Source: JBBWZH01 sp035544115
Lineage (GTDB): Bacteria; Actinomycetota; Actinomycetes; Mycobacteriales; CADCTP01
Direction of reading: 5' to 3'
DNA: 64,000 nucleotides
Assembly: GCA_963714145.1 (NCBI GenBank)
Contig: OY970235.1
Coordinates: 8,866,001-8,930,000, forward strand
Part shown: in pieces, positions 24,897-36,000 of the stretch
How positions within the stretch are numbered: position 1 is the stretch's first letter
How the letters are laid out: every line of letters begins with the position of its first letter
Notes under the pieces: generated by a model
What the model saw: the letters and a program-made list of their open reading frames with translations, nothing else
What the model was told of the DNA's origin: nothing
The model's database searches: none
Program-made: the position numbers and the translations under genes

Positions 24897-25549
24897 CCGA
24901 GCCGGTAGCCGGACCCGGCGACGGTTTCGATCACCGGTGGCTCGCCCAGCTTCCGGCGCAACGTCATGATCGTCACCCGGACCACGTGCGTGAACGGGTC
25001 GATGTTCTCGTCCCATGCCTTCTCCAGCAGCCGCTCGGCGGAGACCACGGCGCCGGCGGCCCGCAGCAGTTCCTCCAGTACCAGGAACTCCTTAGGCCGC
25101 AGCCGCAGCAGTTCGCCGCCCCGGTACGCCTCCCGCCGGGCCGGGTCCACCCGCACCCCGGCCCGGTCGAGCACCGGTGGGGCCGGCAGCCGGGCCCGCC
25201 GGCCGAGCGCCCGGATCCGGGCGATCAGTTCGGCGAACGCGAACGGCTTCGGCAGGTAGTCGTCGGCGCCGAGGTTCAACCCCTCGACCCGGTCGGCGAG
25301 GTCGGTCGCCGCGGTGAGCATCAGCACCCGGACCGCGGCGCCGGCCCGGGCCAGCGACCGGCACACGTCATCGCCGTGCACGGTCGGCAGGTCGCGGTCC
25401 AGCACCACCACGTCGTACTCGTGCACCGCCAGCCGCTCCAGCGCGGCGTCCCCGTCGTAGACGACGTCCACCGCCAGCGCGGCGGCGCGCAGGCCGGCAC
25501 CGATCGCGTCCGCGAGCACCCGCTCGTCCTCCACCACCAGTACGCGCAC
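24893..25549 (-). CDS. OmpR-family response regulator
   Basis: 218 residues from GTG 25549 (VRVLVVEDERVLADAIGAGL); longer upstream frames are not gene-like. The receiver has its acceptor Asp in VVVLDRDLP and the Lys in YLPKPFAF. The winged-helix effector shows LRPKEFLVLEELLRA, VVSAERLLEKAWDEN and VRVTIMTLRRKLGEP. Within the 130 bp to the divergent lipoprotein gene are GTAAA...TTTAC (25585-25602) and a TCACACGC/GCGTGTGA pair, candidate binding elements. Likely targets are itself and the efflux operon. Confidence 0.94.
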   Translation of the reverse strand: MRVLVVEDERVLADAIGAGLRAAALAVDVVYDGDAALERLAVHEYDVVVLDRDLPTVHGDDVCRSLARAGAAVRVLMLTAATDLADRVEGLNLGADDYLPKPFAFAELIARIRALGRRARLPAPPVLDRAGVRVDPARREAYRGGELLRLRPKEFLVLEELLRAAGAVVSAERLLEKAWDENIDPFTHVVRVTIMTLRRKLGEPPVIETVAGSGYRLG

Positions 25550-25679
25550 CCGCCAATGCTCCCCGCTGCCCCGGTCACACGCACGTAAAGCCGGGCGTTT
25601 ACCGGGCTGTGACGGGGTTCTGGCGTGTGATGTCCCGATCCCGGCGCGTTGCGGTCGGGACCGAGGAGAGGAGAACACG

Positions 25680-26207
25680 ATGAGGAGACGGCTGGGCCTG
25701 CTGACCGCGGCCCTGGTCGCCGTCACGCTCGCGCTGGCCGGCTGCGGCTCGTCCGGTGGCGCCGACGACGGTATCGCCTCGGCGGGCGGCCCGGCGCAGG
25801 GTAGCGCCGCCGGCACCGCGACCCCGGCGGCCGACCCGCAGGAGCGCCGGCTGCAGTTGACCCGCTGCCTGCGCGATCACGGGGTGAACATCAGCGACTC
25901 CGGCGGCGACCGCGGCGCGCTGGCCACCATGGATCCCAAGGTGCGGCAGGCGGCGTTGGAGGCGTGCCAGCAGTACCTGACCGGGGTCGACCGGCAGGCG
26001 CTGCTGACCCCGGAGAACAAGCAGAAGATGCTGCAGTACCTGCGCTGCCTGCGCGGTCACGGCGTCGACGTCGCCGACCCGGATCCGAACACCGGCCTGC
26101 CGCAGAAGGGCGACTACGGCAAGTTCCTCAACCCGGACCAGAAGATGAAGGACGCGATGAAGGCCTGCGAGCAGTTCCGGCCGGGCGTCGGGCGGGGCAC
26201 CGGGTGA
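25680..26207 (+). CDS. Lipoprotein with paired CLR-HGV repeats
   Basis: 175 residues. The signal ends in a lipobox (LALAGCGSS). The mature part has two copies of a short motif, LTRCLRDHGVNISD and LRCLRGHGVDVAD, each followed by a conserved Ala-Cys (ALEACQQY, AMKACEQF), suggesting two similar helical hairpins with Cys pairs. I know this type only as a conserved hypothetical next to adaptor and MacB-like genes. Its stop overlaps the GTG of the efflux adaptor, so it is the first gene of that operon. It may act as an outer-face accessory subunit. Confidence 0.85.
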   Translation: MRRRLGLLTAALVAVTLALAGCGSSGGADDGIASAGGPAQGSAAGTATPAADPQERRLQLTRCLRDHGVNISDSGGDRGALATMDPKVRQAALEACQQYLTGVDRQALLTPENKQKMLQYLRCLRGHGVDVADPDPNTGLPQKGDYGKFLNPDQKMKDAMKACEQFRPGVGRGTG

Positions 26208-27336
26208 CCGCCGGCACGCCCGGTCCGGCGCCGGCCAGGCGCCGGCGGCGCGGCCGGTCCGCGGTGCTGGCGACCGTGGTCGTGTCCGCCGCGGCCGGCG
26301 CCGGTGGCTGGTGGTTGGTAGCCGATGCCGGCGCCGGCGCCACCCCGGTCGCCGCGGCATCGCCGGGCCCACCGGCCACCGCGGCCGTGACGCGGCAGAA
26401 CCTGGTCGAGACCGAACTGGTGGACGGCACCCTCGGCTACGGCGACCACCATGATGTCCTCAGTGGACAGTCCGGCGTGATCACCTGGCTGCCGGCCGAG
26501 GGGGCGGCGGTGAACCGCGGCCAGGCGCTCTACCGGGTGGACAACCTGCCGGTGCCGCTGATCTACGGCTCGCTGCCGCTCTACCGCCCGTTGCGCACCG
26601 GCGACGAGGGCGCCGACGTCACCGAGCTGGAGCAGAACCTGGCCGCGCTCGGCTACGCCGGCTTCACCGCCGACGACAGCTACACCGACGAGACCGCCGA
26701 CGCGGTCCGGGCCTGGCAGGCCGACCTCGGGCTGGCCCAGACCGGCACTGTCCAGCCTGGACAGCTGGTGGTCGGCCCGGGCCCGGCCCGGGTGGCGGCG
26801 CTGAAGACCGCGGCCGGCGCGCCGATCGGCCCGGGCCGGTCGGTGCTGGCCTACACCGGAACGGCCCGGCAGGTCACCGTCCAGCTGGACGTCACCGATC
26901 AGCGGCTCGCCCGCCCGGGTGGCAAGGTGACCGTGGTGCTGCCGGACGGGCCGCGACTGGCCGGCTCGGTGAGCTCGGTCGGCACCGTGGCGCACGCGGT
27001 GCCGACCGGCCAGGGCGGCGGCACCACCGGTTCCAGCGGATCGACCAGCAATGACGCCACGATCGGGGTGACCGTGACGCTGGCCGACCCGAAGCGGGCC
27101 GGCTCGTTCGATCAGGCGCCGGTGCAGGTGGAGTTCGTCAGCGCGCAGCGCACCGGTGTGCTCACCGTCCCGGTCGCCGCGCTGCTCGCGTTGCGCGAGG
27201 GCGGCTACGGCGTGCAGCTCGTCGCCGGCGACGGCGGCCGGATCGTGGCCGTCAAGGTCGGCATGTTCGCCAGTGGCCGGGTCGAGGTGACCGCCGCCGG
27301 CCTGGCCGCCGGCCAACTGGTGGGGGTGCCGCCGGC

Positions 27337-27340
<4 letters not shown>
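26204..27340 (+). CDS. Efflux adaptor (HlyD/MacA-like) with peptidoglycan-binding domain
   Basis: 378 residues from a GTG overlapping the lipoprotein stop. One membrane anchor (SAVLATVVVSAAAGAGGWWL), then a split lipoyl/barrel region (SGVITWLPAEGAAVNRGQAL), an inserted peptidoglycan-binding_1 domain (ADVTELEQNLAALGYAG, TADAVRAWQADLGL) and C-terminal barrel strands (VLTVPVAALLALREGGYGV). This is the known actinobacterial partner of MacB-like ABC systems. It would link the membrane permease to the cell wall. Its stop overlaps the ATPase start (ATGA). Confidence 0.9.
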
Positions 27341-28023
<683 letters not shown>

Positions 28024-28027
<4 letters not shown>

Positions 28028-29259
28028 CGGCGCCCCCGCCGCGGCCGGTCCCGCCGCGGCCGGTCCCGCTGCGGCCGGCCCGGCTGCGGTTCGGCGACGT
28101 CGTCCGGGTCGGCGGGCACGGGCTGCGCACCCGGCCGCTGCGGGTCTTCCTGTCCGCGCTGGGCATCGCCATCGGCATCGCGGCGATGGTCTCGGTGGTC
28201 GGCATCTCCACGTCCAGCCGGGCCCAGCTGGACCAGCTGCTGAGCCGGCTCGGCACCAACCTGCTGACGGTCGCGCCCGGCAAGACGCTGTTCGGCGACG
28301 ACTCCGAGCTGCCGGACGAGGCGATCGGGATGGTCGACCGGATCGGCCCGGTGCAGTCGGTGACCGCGACCGGCGCGGTGCCGGGCGCCGCCGTCTACCG
28401 CAACGACCGGATCCCGGTCGCGGAGACCAGCAGCATCGCGGTGCTGGCCGCCCGGGTCGACCTGCCCGGCACGGTCGGTGCGACGGTGGCGAGCGGCAGC
28501 TGGCTGAACGACGCGACCGCCCGGTATCCGGCGGTGGTGCTCGGTTCGACCGCGGCCCGCCGGCTCGGCCTGTTCGTGTCCACTCCGGACACTCAGGTCT
28601 GGCTGGGCCGGCACTGGTTCACCGTGGTCGGCATCCTGGCCCCGGTGCCGCTGGCGTCCGAACTGGACAGCGCGGCGCTGGTCGGCTGGCCGGCGGCCGA
28701 GCGGCGGCTGGACTTCGACGGCCACCCGACCACGATCTACGAGCGCTCGGCGGACGAGGCCGTGGACGCGGTGCAGGGGGTGCTCGCGGCCACCGCCAAC
28801 CCGGAGCACCCGGACGAGGTCGCGGTCAGCCGGCCGTCCGACGCGCTCGCCGCGCGGAACGCCACCGACCAGGCGTTCACCGGGCTGCTGCTCGGCCTCG
28901 GCGCGGTCGCGCTGCTGGTCGGCGGGGTCGGCGTGGCCAACACGATGGTGATCTCGGTGCTGGAGCGGCGCGCCGAGATCGGGCTGCGCCGGGCGCTCGG
29001 CGCCACCAAGGGCAAGATCCGGCTGCAGTTCCTGGTCGAGGCGCTGCTGCTGTCCGGCATCGGCGGGGCCGCCGGGGTGCTGCTCGGCGTCGGGGTGACC
29101 GCCGGCTACGCGGCCACCCGTGGCTGGCCGAGCGTGGTACCGCCGCTGGCGCTGGTGGCCGGGGTCGGCGCGACCCTGGTGATCGGCGCCGTCGCCGGGC
29201 TGTACCCGGCGGTCCGGGCCGCCCGGCTGGCGCCGACCGAGGCGCTGGCCACCGGGTGA
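28024..29259 (+). CDS. FtsX-like (MacB) ABC permease
   Basis: 411 residues from the ATG that overlaps the ATPase stop. It opens with Pro-rich MTAPPPRPVPPRPVP (possibly a variable leader), then RTRPLRVFLSALGIAIGIAA. It has the four-segment FtsX topology with a large extracytoplasmic MacB_PCD domain (about 70-270) and C-terminal segments FTGLLLGLGAVALLVGGVGV and ERRAEIGLRRALGATKG, ending ARLAPTEALATG. With the adaptor and ATPase it forms a MacAB-like mechanotransmission exporter, probably for antibiotic or peptide resistance under the divergent two-component system. Confidence 0.92.
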
Positions 29260-29310
29260 TCCGCCGGCGTACCGGCCCGGCCGGAGTGCGGTCCGCCAAC
29301 CGCCCCGGCC

Positions 29311-29394
29311 GGGCCGAGCCGAGCCGAGCCGGGCCGAGCCGAGCCGGGCCGAGCCGAGCCGGGCCGAGCCGGGCCGGGCCGGGCCGGGCCGGGC
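29311..29394. repeat. Pentanucleotide (GAGCC/GGGCC) tandem array
   Basis: About sixteen consecutive five-base units, either GAGCC or GGGCC, fill the space between the permease stop and the convergent formyltransferase stop. The array marks the left border of the siderophore locus. No gene or terminator hairpin is seen in the 140-bp interval. Confidence 0.9.
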
Positions 29395-29398
29395 GGGA

Positions 29399-30353
29399 TC
29401 AGGGGGTCGGGTGCGGGGTCAGGTAGCCGGCGCTGTTGCCGAAGTAGTGGGCGGCCGGGTGCTCGATGCCGTCGTCGGTGCGGATCCGCCGCACCAGCAG
29501 CGCGTGGTTCTGGCCGCGGCGGGCGTCCGCACCGGCGACGACGGCGACCGCGTCCCCCTCGCGGCAGCAAGATCCGGCCCGGTGTGCCGCCGTACCGGCG
29601 TTCCGAGACCGCGGCGCCGACGATCCGGAGTCGCTGTCCATTGTGGAATGTGAACGCGTTCGGGTACGGGTCGGACTGCGCCCGCACCAGCCGCTCCAGG
29701 TCCTCGGCCGGCCAGGTCCAGTCGATCCGGCTGTCCTCAATGGACCGCTTGTGGAAGAAGCTGGCCTTGGCCGGATCCTGCGGGGTCCAGTCGGTGCGGC
29801 CGGACCCGAGCAGGGCCAGGCCGTCCAGGGTGACCGGGCCGAACAGGTCGAGCGTCCGGTGGAACAGGTCGGTCGCGGTGTCGGTCGGCCCGACCGGGAC
29901 GGCCCGCTGCAGCACGATGTCACCCGCGTCGAGCTGGTCGGTCCATCCGGTGTGCGGTCACCCCGACCTCCGGCTCGCCGTTGAGCAGCGCCCAGAGCAG
30001 CGGCGCGAAACCGGCGTACGCCGGGAGCAGCGAGTCGTGCACGTTCAGGGTTCCGTACGGCGGGAGGTCGAAGATCCGCGGCGGGATCCAGGTGCGCCAG
30101 TTCGTCGCGACGATGATGTCCGGCGCGGCGGCGGCCAGCCGCTCGACCAGTTCGTCGTCGTCCGGCCGGCTGCGCAGCAACACCGGCACCTGATGTTGCT
30201 CGGCGAGATCGGCGACCGAGTCGACCAGATCCGCTCGTACGGATGGTCACTGGGTGGGTGGGTGACCACGAGCGCTACTTCATGGTCCGACTCCAGCAGC
30301 GCGCGCAGCGTGCGATGGCCCCAGGTCTGGTACCCGAACATGACGACCCGCAC
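29399..30353 (-). CDS. Formyl-tetrahydrofolate-dependent hydroxyornithine formyltransferase, frameshifted
   Basis: About 317 residues when reframed, from a GTG behind GAGGAGGAG. The Formyl_trans_N domain begins VVMFGYQTWGHRTLRALLES and has the catalytic region TLNVHDSLLPAYAG with Asp in QLDAGDIVLQ. The C-terminal domain (ERRYGGTPGRILLPR) follows. In coelichelin-type clusters this enzyme N-formylates N5-hydroxyornithine. Three apparent one-base indels interrupt it: a missing base near 30228 (WS/DSVADL), an extra base near 29948 (RMD/DQLDAGD) and an extra G near 29560. It diverges from the monooxygenase across the iron box, so both should be derepressed by iron starvation. Confidence 0.85.
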
Positions 30354-30455
30354 CGATCTCCTCCTCGACGATGCACCCGCTGATGCGACAGAGCAGCCAA
30401 TTAGGCCAAGAGTCGTTGATCCATCATTGGGTAGTTGTTGATCCTCGACCGGAGC

Positions 30456-30474
30456 TTAGGTTAGCCTAACCTAA
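30456..30474. promoter_or_regulatory. Perfect iron box (DmdR/IdeR operator)
   Basis: TTAGGTTAGCCTAACCTAA is an exact inverted repeat (9-bp arms around one base), extended by one more pair on each side. It matches the known actinobacterial DmdR1/IdeR consensus. It lies between the formyltransferase and monooxygenase genes and should repress both when Fe(II) is plentiful. Confidence 0.95.
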
Positions 30475-30498
30475 GTCCGGCATCGGCTGGGCGCGCAT

Positions 30499-31876
30499 GT
30501 GACCACCCAGCTGGGCTTGTCTGCCCGGCCGAACGATGGGACGGGCATGTCGGCTGCACTGTCGCGCGACGAGGTACCGGTCTACGACATCGTCGGTGTC
30601 GGGTTCGGCCCGTCGAACCTGGCGTTGGCTGTCGCTATCGCCGAACGGAACGAACGGGCGGCGGACCCGGCCGGCGCCACCACCGCGGTCTTCCTGGAAC
30701 AGCAACCCGGCTTCGGCTGGCACCGCGGGATGCTGCTCGACGACGCGACCATGCAGGTCTCGTTCCTCAAGGATCTGGTCACCCTGCGGAATCCGAGCAG
30801 CGAGTTCAGCTTCCTCTGCTACCTGCACGACAAGGGTCGGCTGATCGACTTCATCAACCACAAGAGCCTGTTCCCGCTGCGGGTGGAGTTCCACGACTAC
30901 CTGGAATGGGCCGCGGCCCGGGTGGACGACCTGGTCTGCTACGGGCACGAGGTGGTCAGCGTCGCGCCGGCGCCGGACGCCGGCTGCCTGGACGTGACCG
31001 CCCGCACCCGGCACGGCAGCACCGTCTACCGCGCCCGCAACCTGGTCTTCGGCACCGGCCTGCGGCCCGGCCTGCCGACCGGACTGTCCACATCGGACCG
31101 GATCTGGCACAACAGCGAACTGCTGCACCGGGTCGACGCGCTGCCGGCACAGCCACGCCGGTTCGTGGTGCTGGGGGCCGGGCAGAGCGCCGCCGAGGTC
31201 GCCGCCTTCCTGCACCAGCGGTTCACCGGCGCCGAGGTGTGCGCGGTGTTCTCCCGGTACGGCTACAGCCCGGCCGACGACAGCCCGTTCGCCAACCGGA
31301 TCTTCGACCCGGACGCGGTCGACCGAGTTCTTCGGCGCGCCGGGCGAGGTCAAGGACATGCTGGCGGACTACCACAGCAACACGAACTACTCGGTGGTGG
31401 ACGCCGAGCTGATCGACGAGCTGTACCGGCGCGCCTACCAGGAGAAGGTGCTCGGCGCCGAGCGGCTGCGCCTGTTCAACGCCTGCCGGCTGGCCGGCGT
31501 GCGGGAGACCGGGGACGGCGTGCGGCTCACCATCGAGTCGCTCACCACCGGCGCGCAGACCACGGTGGACGCTGACGCGCTGGTCTGCGCCACCGGCTAC
31601 CGCCCGGCCGACCCGTTCCCGCTGCTCGGCCCGATCGCCCGGCAGTGCCAGCGGGACGCGGAGGGGCGGCCGGTGGTCGACCGGGACTACCGGCTGCAGA
31701 CCGATCCCGGCCTGGACAGCGGCCTCTACCTGCAGGGCGGCACCGAGCACAGCCACGGCATCACGTCCTCGCTGCTGTCCAACGTCGCGATCCGGGCCGG
31801 CGAGATCCTGCGCTCGGTGGCCGTCCGGCGGCCGGCGCCGGATCGGCAGCAGTTGCCCAGCGGCGTGCCGGCCTGA
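30499..31876 (+). CDS. L-ornithine N5-monooxygenase, apparent frameshift
   Basis: About 459 residues when reframed. FAD site VGVGFGPSNLALAVA, substrate region QVSFLKDLVTLRNPSSEFS, NADPH site VVLGAGQSAAEVAAF, and the C-terminal ATGYRP motif (DALVCATGYRPADP) are all present. It hydroxylates the side-chain amine of ornithine, the first step to hydroxamate siderophores. Near 31330 the frame breaks (DPDAVD, then EFFGAPGEVKDML one base over), so one extra C would restore the protein. The start may be GTG 30499 or ATG 30547. The iron box is 24 bp upstream of the GTG. It heads the operon that runs through the NRPS. Confidence 0.9.
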
Positions 31877-31909
31877 TCCCGTCCCGATCCGACCGTCCTA
31901 AGAGGAGCG

Positions 31910-32935
31910 ATGGCAACCAGAGCGTTGGACAAGAGCGGGCGGGTCGGCGCCGTGATCGGCGTGCTGGTGGCCGCGCTGCTGGCCGGCTGCGGTGCGGACG
32001 GGGCGCCGGCAGCGGCACCGTCGGCGCAGCAGACGGGCCCGGCGCCGGCCGCGTTCCCGGTCACCGTGACGCACAAATACGGCAGCACTGAGATCAGGCA
32101 GGCACCGTCCCGGGTGGTCACGCTCGGGCTCAGCGACCAGGACATCGTGCTCGCGCTCGGGATCAAGCCGGTCGGCGTGGTCGACTGGTTCGGCGAGCGC
32201 CCGTTCGGAAAGTGGCCATGGGCGCAGCCACGCTGGGGCGACAGCAAGCCGGAGATCGTCGGTGAGCGGGACGACTACCAGGTCGAGAAGATCGCCGCGC
32301 TGCGCCCGGATCTGATCATCGCGCAGTACAGCGGGATGAAGCGGGAGCAGTACCAGACGCTGTCCAAGCTCGCTCCGGTGGTGGCGCAGCCGACCGGCGC
32401 CGACGACTACGCCGCGACCTGGCAGGTGATGACCAGGCAGGTCGGCCTCGCGCTCGGGCAGCCGCGACAGGCGGCCGACCTGATCACCGGCATCGACAAG
32501 CGGTTCGCCCAGGCCCGGTCGGATCACCCGGAGTTCGCCGGGAAGACCGTCGCGGTGGTCGACCCGTACGAGCCTGGGAAGTACGCCGTCTTCGCGCCGC
32601 ACGACCCGAAGGTGGTCTTCCTCACCCAGCTGGGGTTCAGGGTTCCGGACCCGATCACCAAGGCGGCCGGCGACCAGTACGCCGCGGAGATCAGCTCGGA
32701 ACGGTTGGACCTGATCGACGTGGACCGGGTGCTGTTCCTGACCAGTGACGCCGCCGCCGAGCCGCGGGTCAAGGCGGACAAGGTGTTCAGCCGGCTCGGC
32801 GTCGCCAAGGCCGGCCACGCGCTGTTCCTGCCGTACGAGGACCCGCCGATCGGCGCGGCCCTTTCCTTCAGCACGGTGCTGAGCCTGCCGTACGCGATCG
32901 ACCAGGTGGTGTCGCGGCTGACCGCGATCGGCTGA
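31910..32935 (+). CDS. Ferric-siderophore ABC transporter substrate-binding lipoprotein
   Basis: 341 residues with AGGAGCG before the ATG. Signal peptide with lipobox (VAALLAGCGAD). The FepB/FhuD-type fold shows RQAPSRVVTLGLSDQDIVLA, IAALRPDLIIAQYSG and QYQTLSKLAPVVAQPTGAD, ending LPYAIDQVVSRLTAIG. It captures the ferric siderophore outside the membrane and delivers it to the FecCD permeases at 53394-55678, whose ATPase is at 55675. It lies 34 bp after the monooxygenase and should share its iron-controlled transcript. Confidence 0.92.
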   Translation: MATRALDKSGRVGAVIGVLVAALLAGCGADGAPAAAPSAQQTGPAPAAFPVTVTHKYGSTEIRQAPSRVVTLGLSDQDIVLALGIKPVGVVDWFGERPFGKWPWAQPRWGDSKPEIVGERDDYQVEKIAALRPDLIIAQYSGMKREQYQTLSKLAPVVAQPTGADDYAATWQVMTRQVGLALGQPRQAADLITGIDKRFAQARSDHPEFAGKTVAVVDPYEPGKYAVFAPHDPKVVFLTQLGFRVPDPITKAAGDQYAAEISSERLDLIDVDRVLFLTSDAAAEPRVKADKVFSRLGVAKAGHALFLPYEDPPIGAALSFSTVLSLPYAIDQVVSRLTAIG

Positions 32936-32976
32936 CCGAGTGCTGGCCCGGGCCGGACTGGCGGCCGGAACGGGTC

Positions 32977-33014
32977 GGCGGCCCGGCCCGGGAGGCGACC
33001 CGGGCCGGGCCGCC
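32977..33014 (+). terminator. Perfect 16-bp hairpin between the binding protein and NRPS genes
   Basis: GGCGGCCCGGCCCGGG (32977-32992) and CCCGGGCCGGGCCGCC (32999-33014) pair without mismatch around AGGCGA. It is 41 bp after the binding-protein stop and 34 bp before the NRPS GTG. No T-run follows. It could be a partial terminator, or protect the upstream mRNA, so that transporter protein exceeds NRPS. Confidence 0.65.
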
Positions 33015-33048
33015 ATCAGTCCACAGTGGAGCGGCGAGAGGGTGTCGG

Positions 33049-36000
33049 GTGGTGCTGGCTGACGGCGCCGCCGGTCCGACCGGGACCGGCGGCGGGTGGC
33101 AGGTGCTGGCGGCTTTCGCCGGCACCGAACGGGACGTGGTCGAGCTGACCTGGCCGGCCGCGTTCGAGGCGCAGGCCGGCCGGACGCCGGACGCGGTCGC
33201 GGTGGTGTGCGAGGAACAGCGGCTGTCCTACCGGGAGCTGAACGCGGCGGCGAACCGGCTGGCCCGGCTGCTGCGCGCCGACGGGGTGGGGCCGGAGGAC
33301 GTGGTGGCGATCGCGCTGCCGCGTTCGGTGGACCTGGTCGTCGCGGTGCTCGCGGTGCTGGCGGCCGGCGCCGCCTACCTGCCGCTGGATCTGGACCATC
33401 CAGCCGAGCGGCTGGCGTACATGCTGGCCGACGCCGGTGCCCGGGTGGTGCTCTCGGTGTCGGAGTTCGAGGCCGACCTGCCGCCCGGCCCGGCCCGGGT
33501 GCTGCTGGACGACCCGGCCGTCACGGCCCGGCTGGCCGCGCTGGCCGGCCGGAACCTGTCCGATGTGGAGCGGGCCGGGCCGATCGAGCTGGACCGGGCG
33601 GCCTACGTGATCTACACGTCCGGCTCGACCGGGCGGCCGAAGGGCGTCGTCGTCACCCACGAGGGCATCGGCAGCCTGGTCGCGACCGCGGTCGACCGGC
33701 TCGGCGTGGACGCCGGCAGCCGGGTGCTGCAGTTCGCCTCGATCGGCTTCGACGTCGCGGTCTGGGATCTGACCATGGCGCTGTGCCTGGGCGGCCGGGT
33801 GATCGTGGTGCCATCCGACCGCCGGGTCGCCGGCGAGTCGCTGACCGACTACGCCGCCGCGCACGGTGCCACCCACATGATCCTGCCCCCGTCGCTGGTC
33901 GCCGCGCTGCCGGCTGGCTGCGACCTGCCGGCCGGCGCGGTGCTGGTGGTCGGCACCGAGACGGTGCCACCGGCGCTGATCGCCCGCTGGTCGCCGCGGC
34001 TGCGGGTGGTCGCCGCGTACGGTCTGACCGAGGCGACGGTCAACTCGACCCTATGGTCGGCCGAACCGACCCTGTGGTCGGCCGAATCGGCCCGGGTAGC
34101 CGAGTCGGGCCGGCTGGTCGAGTCGGGCCGGGTGGCCGAGTCGGGCCGGGTGGCCGAGTCGGGCCGGGTGGCCGAATCGGGCCGGGTGGCCGAATCGGGC
34201 CGGGTGGCCGAATCGGGCCGGGTGGCCGAGTCGGGCCGGTTGGCCGGACCGGGCGGGGTGGCCGAGTCGGGCGGGCCGGCTGAGCCGGGTCGGGTGGCTG
34301 AACCGGGTTGGAGCGGGCCGGTGCCGATCGGCCGGCCCGACCCGAACACCCGTTGCTACCTGCTGGACGGCGCGCTCCGCCCGGTGCCGGTGGGCGTGGT
34401 CGGCGAACTGTACGTGGCCGGGCGCGGGCTGGCCCGCGGATACCTGGGCCGGCCCGGCCTGACCTCCGAGCGGTTCCTCGCCGATCCGTACGGCCGGCCG
34501 GGCGGCCGCATGTACCGCACCGGCGACCTGGCCCGCTGGCGGCCGGACGGGACGCTGGACTTCCTCGGCCGGGCCGATGGGCAGGTGAAGATCCGCGGCC
34601 ACCGGGTCGAGCTGGCCGAGATCGAGGCGGTGCTGCTCGCCGATCCGGCGCTGGCGCAGGCGGCCGTGGTGGTCCGGCCGGACCCGGCCGGGCCGTCCCG
34701 GCTGGTCGCCTATGTGGTGGCCGCCGACCATCCACATCGGACTGACGGCGGTGCGGCGGCGGTCCGGGCCCGGCTGGCGGCGGTGCTGCCGGAGTACATG
34801 GTGCCGGTGATCGTGCCGCTGGCCGGGTCGCTGCCGCTGACGCCGAACGGCAAGCTGGACCGGGCCGCTCTGCCGGCGCCCGACTTCGCCGGCCTGACCG
34901 GGCCCGACGCGCCGGGAACGCCGGCCGAGGAGACGCTCGCCGGCATCGTGGCCGAGGCGCTCGGGCTGCCCCGGGTCGGCGTCCAGGACGACTTCTTCAC
35001 GCTCGGCGGCGACAGCATCGTCGCGATGCAGGTGGTCAGCCGGGCCCGCCGCGCCGGCCTGGTGCTCTCGGCACGGGATGTCTTCGAGCGGCGGACGGTG
35101 ACCCGGCTGGCCGCGGCCGCCGCCGACCGGAAGCCGGCCGCCGCGACCGAGCCGGACGAGGGCGCCGGAGCGATCGCACCGACGCCGATCATCGAGTGGC
35201 TGCGCGAGCTGGGTGGCCCGGTAGCCGGGTTCCACCAGTCGGTGCTGCTGCAGGTACCGTCCACAGTGGATGCTGGGCGGCTGGCTCGGATGCTGCAGGC
35301 CGTGCTGGACCGGCACGACCTGCTCCGCTCCCGGCTGGTCCGGGGCGACGGCTGGCGGTTGGTCGTCCCGCCACCGTCCACAGTGGACGCTGCCGAGCTG
35401 CTGAGCCGGGTCTGCGTGGACGGGGTCGATCTGGCCGCGGCGGTGGCGGTCGACGGGGCGGCGGCGGTCGACCGGCTCGCCCCCGAAGACGGCCGGATGC
35501 TGGCCGCGGTCTGGTTCGACGCCGGGCCGGGCCGGGCCGGCCGGCTGTTCCTGGCGTTGCACCACCTGGTCGCCGACGGGGTGACCTGGCGGGTGCTGTG
35601 CGCCGACCTGGCCGAGGCCTGGGCGGCGGTGTCGGCCGGCCGGCCGGTCGAGCTGCCGCCGGTGGGGACCTCGTTCCGGCGCTGGTCCGGCCTGCTGGCA
35701 GCCTCGGCCGTTGCCGCCGCCCGGGTGGCGGAGCTGCCCGGCTGGCAGCGGGCGCTGGCCGGGCCGGATCCGCGACTCGGCGCCCGCCCGCTCGACCCGG
35801 CGCGCGACACCGCGGCGGCGGCCCGGTCGCTGACCGTCGCGCTGCCGGCCGAGCAGGCCGGGCCGCTGCTGACCACGGTGCCGGCCGCCTACCACGCCGG
35901 GGTCAACGACGTGCTGCTGACCGCGCTCGCGCTGGCCGTCGCCCGCTGGCGCGCCGACCGTGGGCTGGGCAGCGGCTCGCAGTTGCTGCTCGACCTGGAA

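Noticed and set aside
34081..34314. Possible CRISPR array or mobile-element scar in A1
   Set aside because: Contiguous 18-bp coding repeats with no spacers, no terminal inverted repeats and no target duplication.
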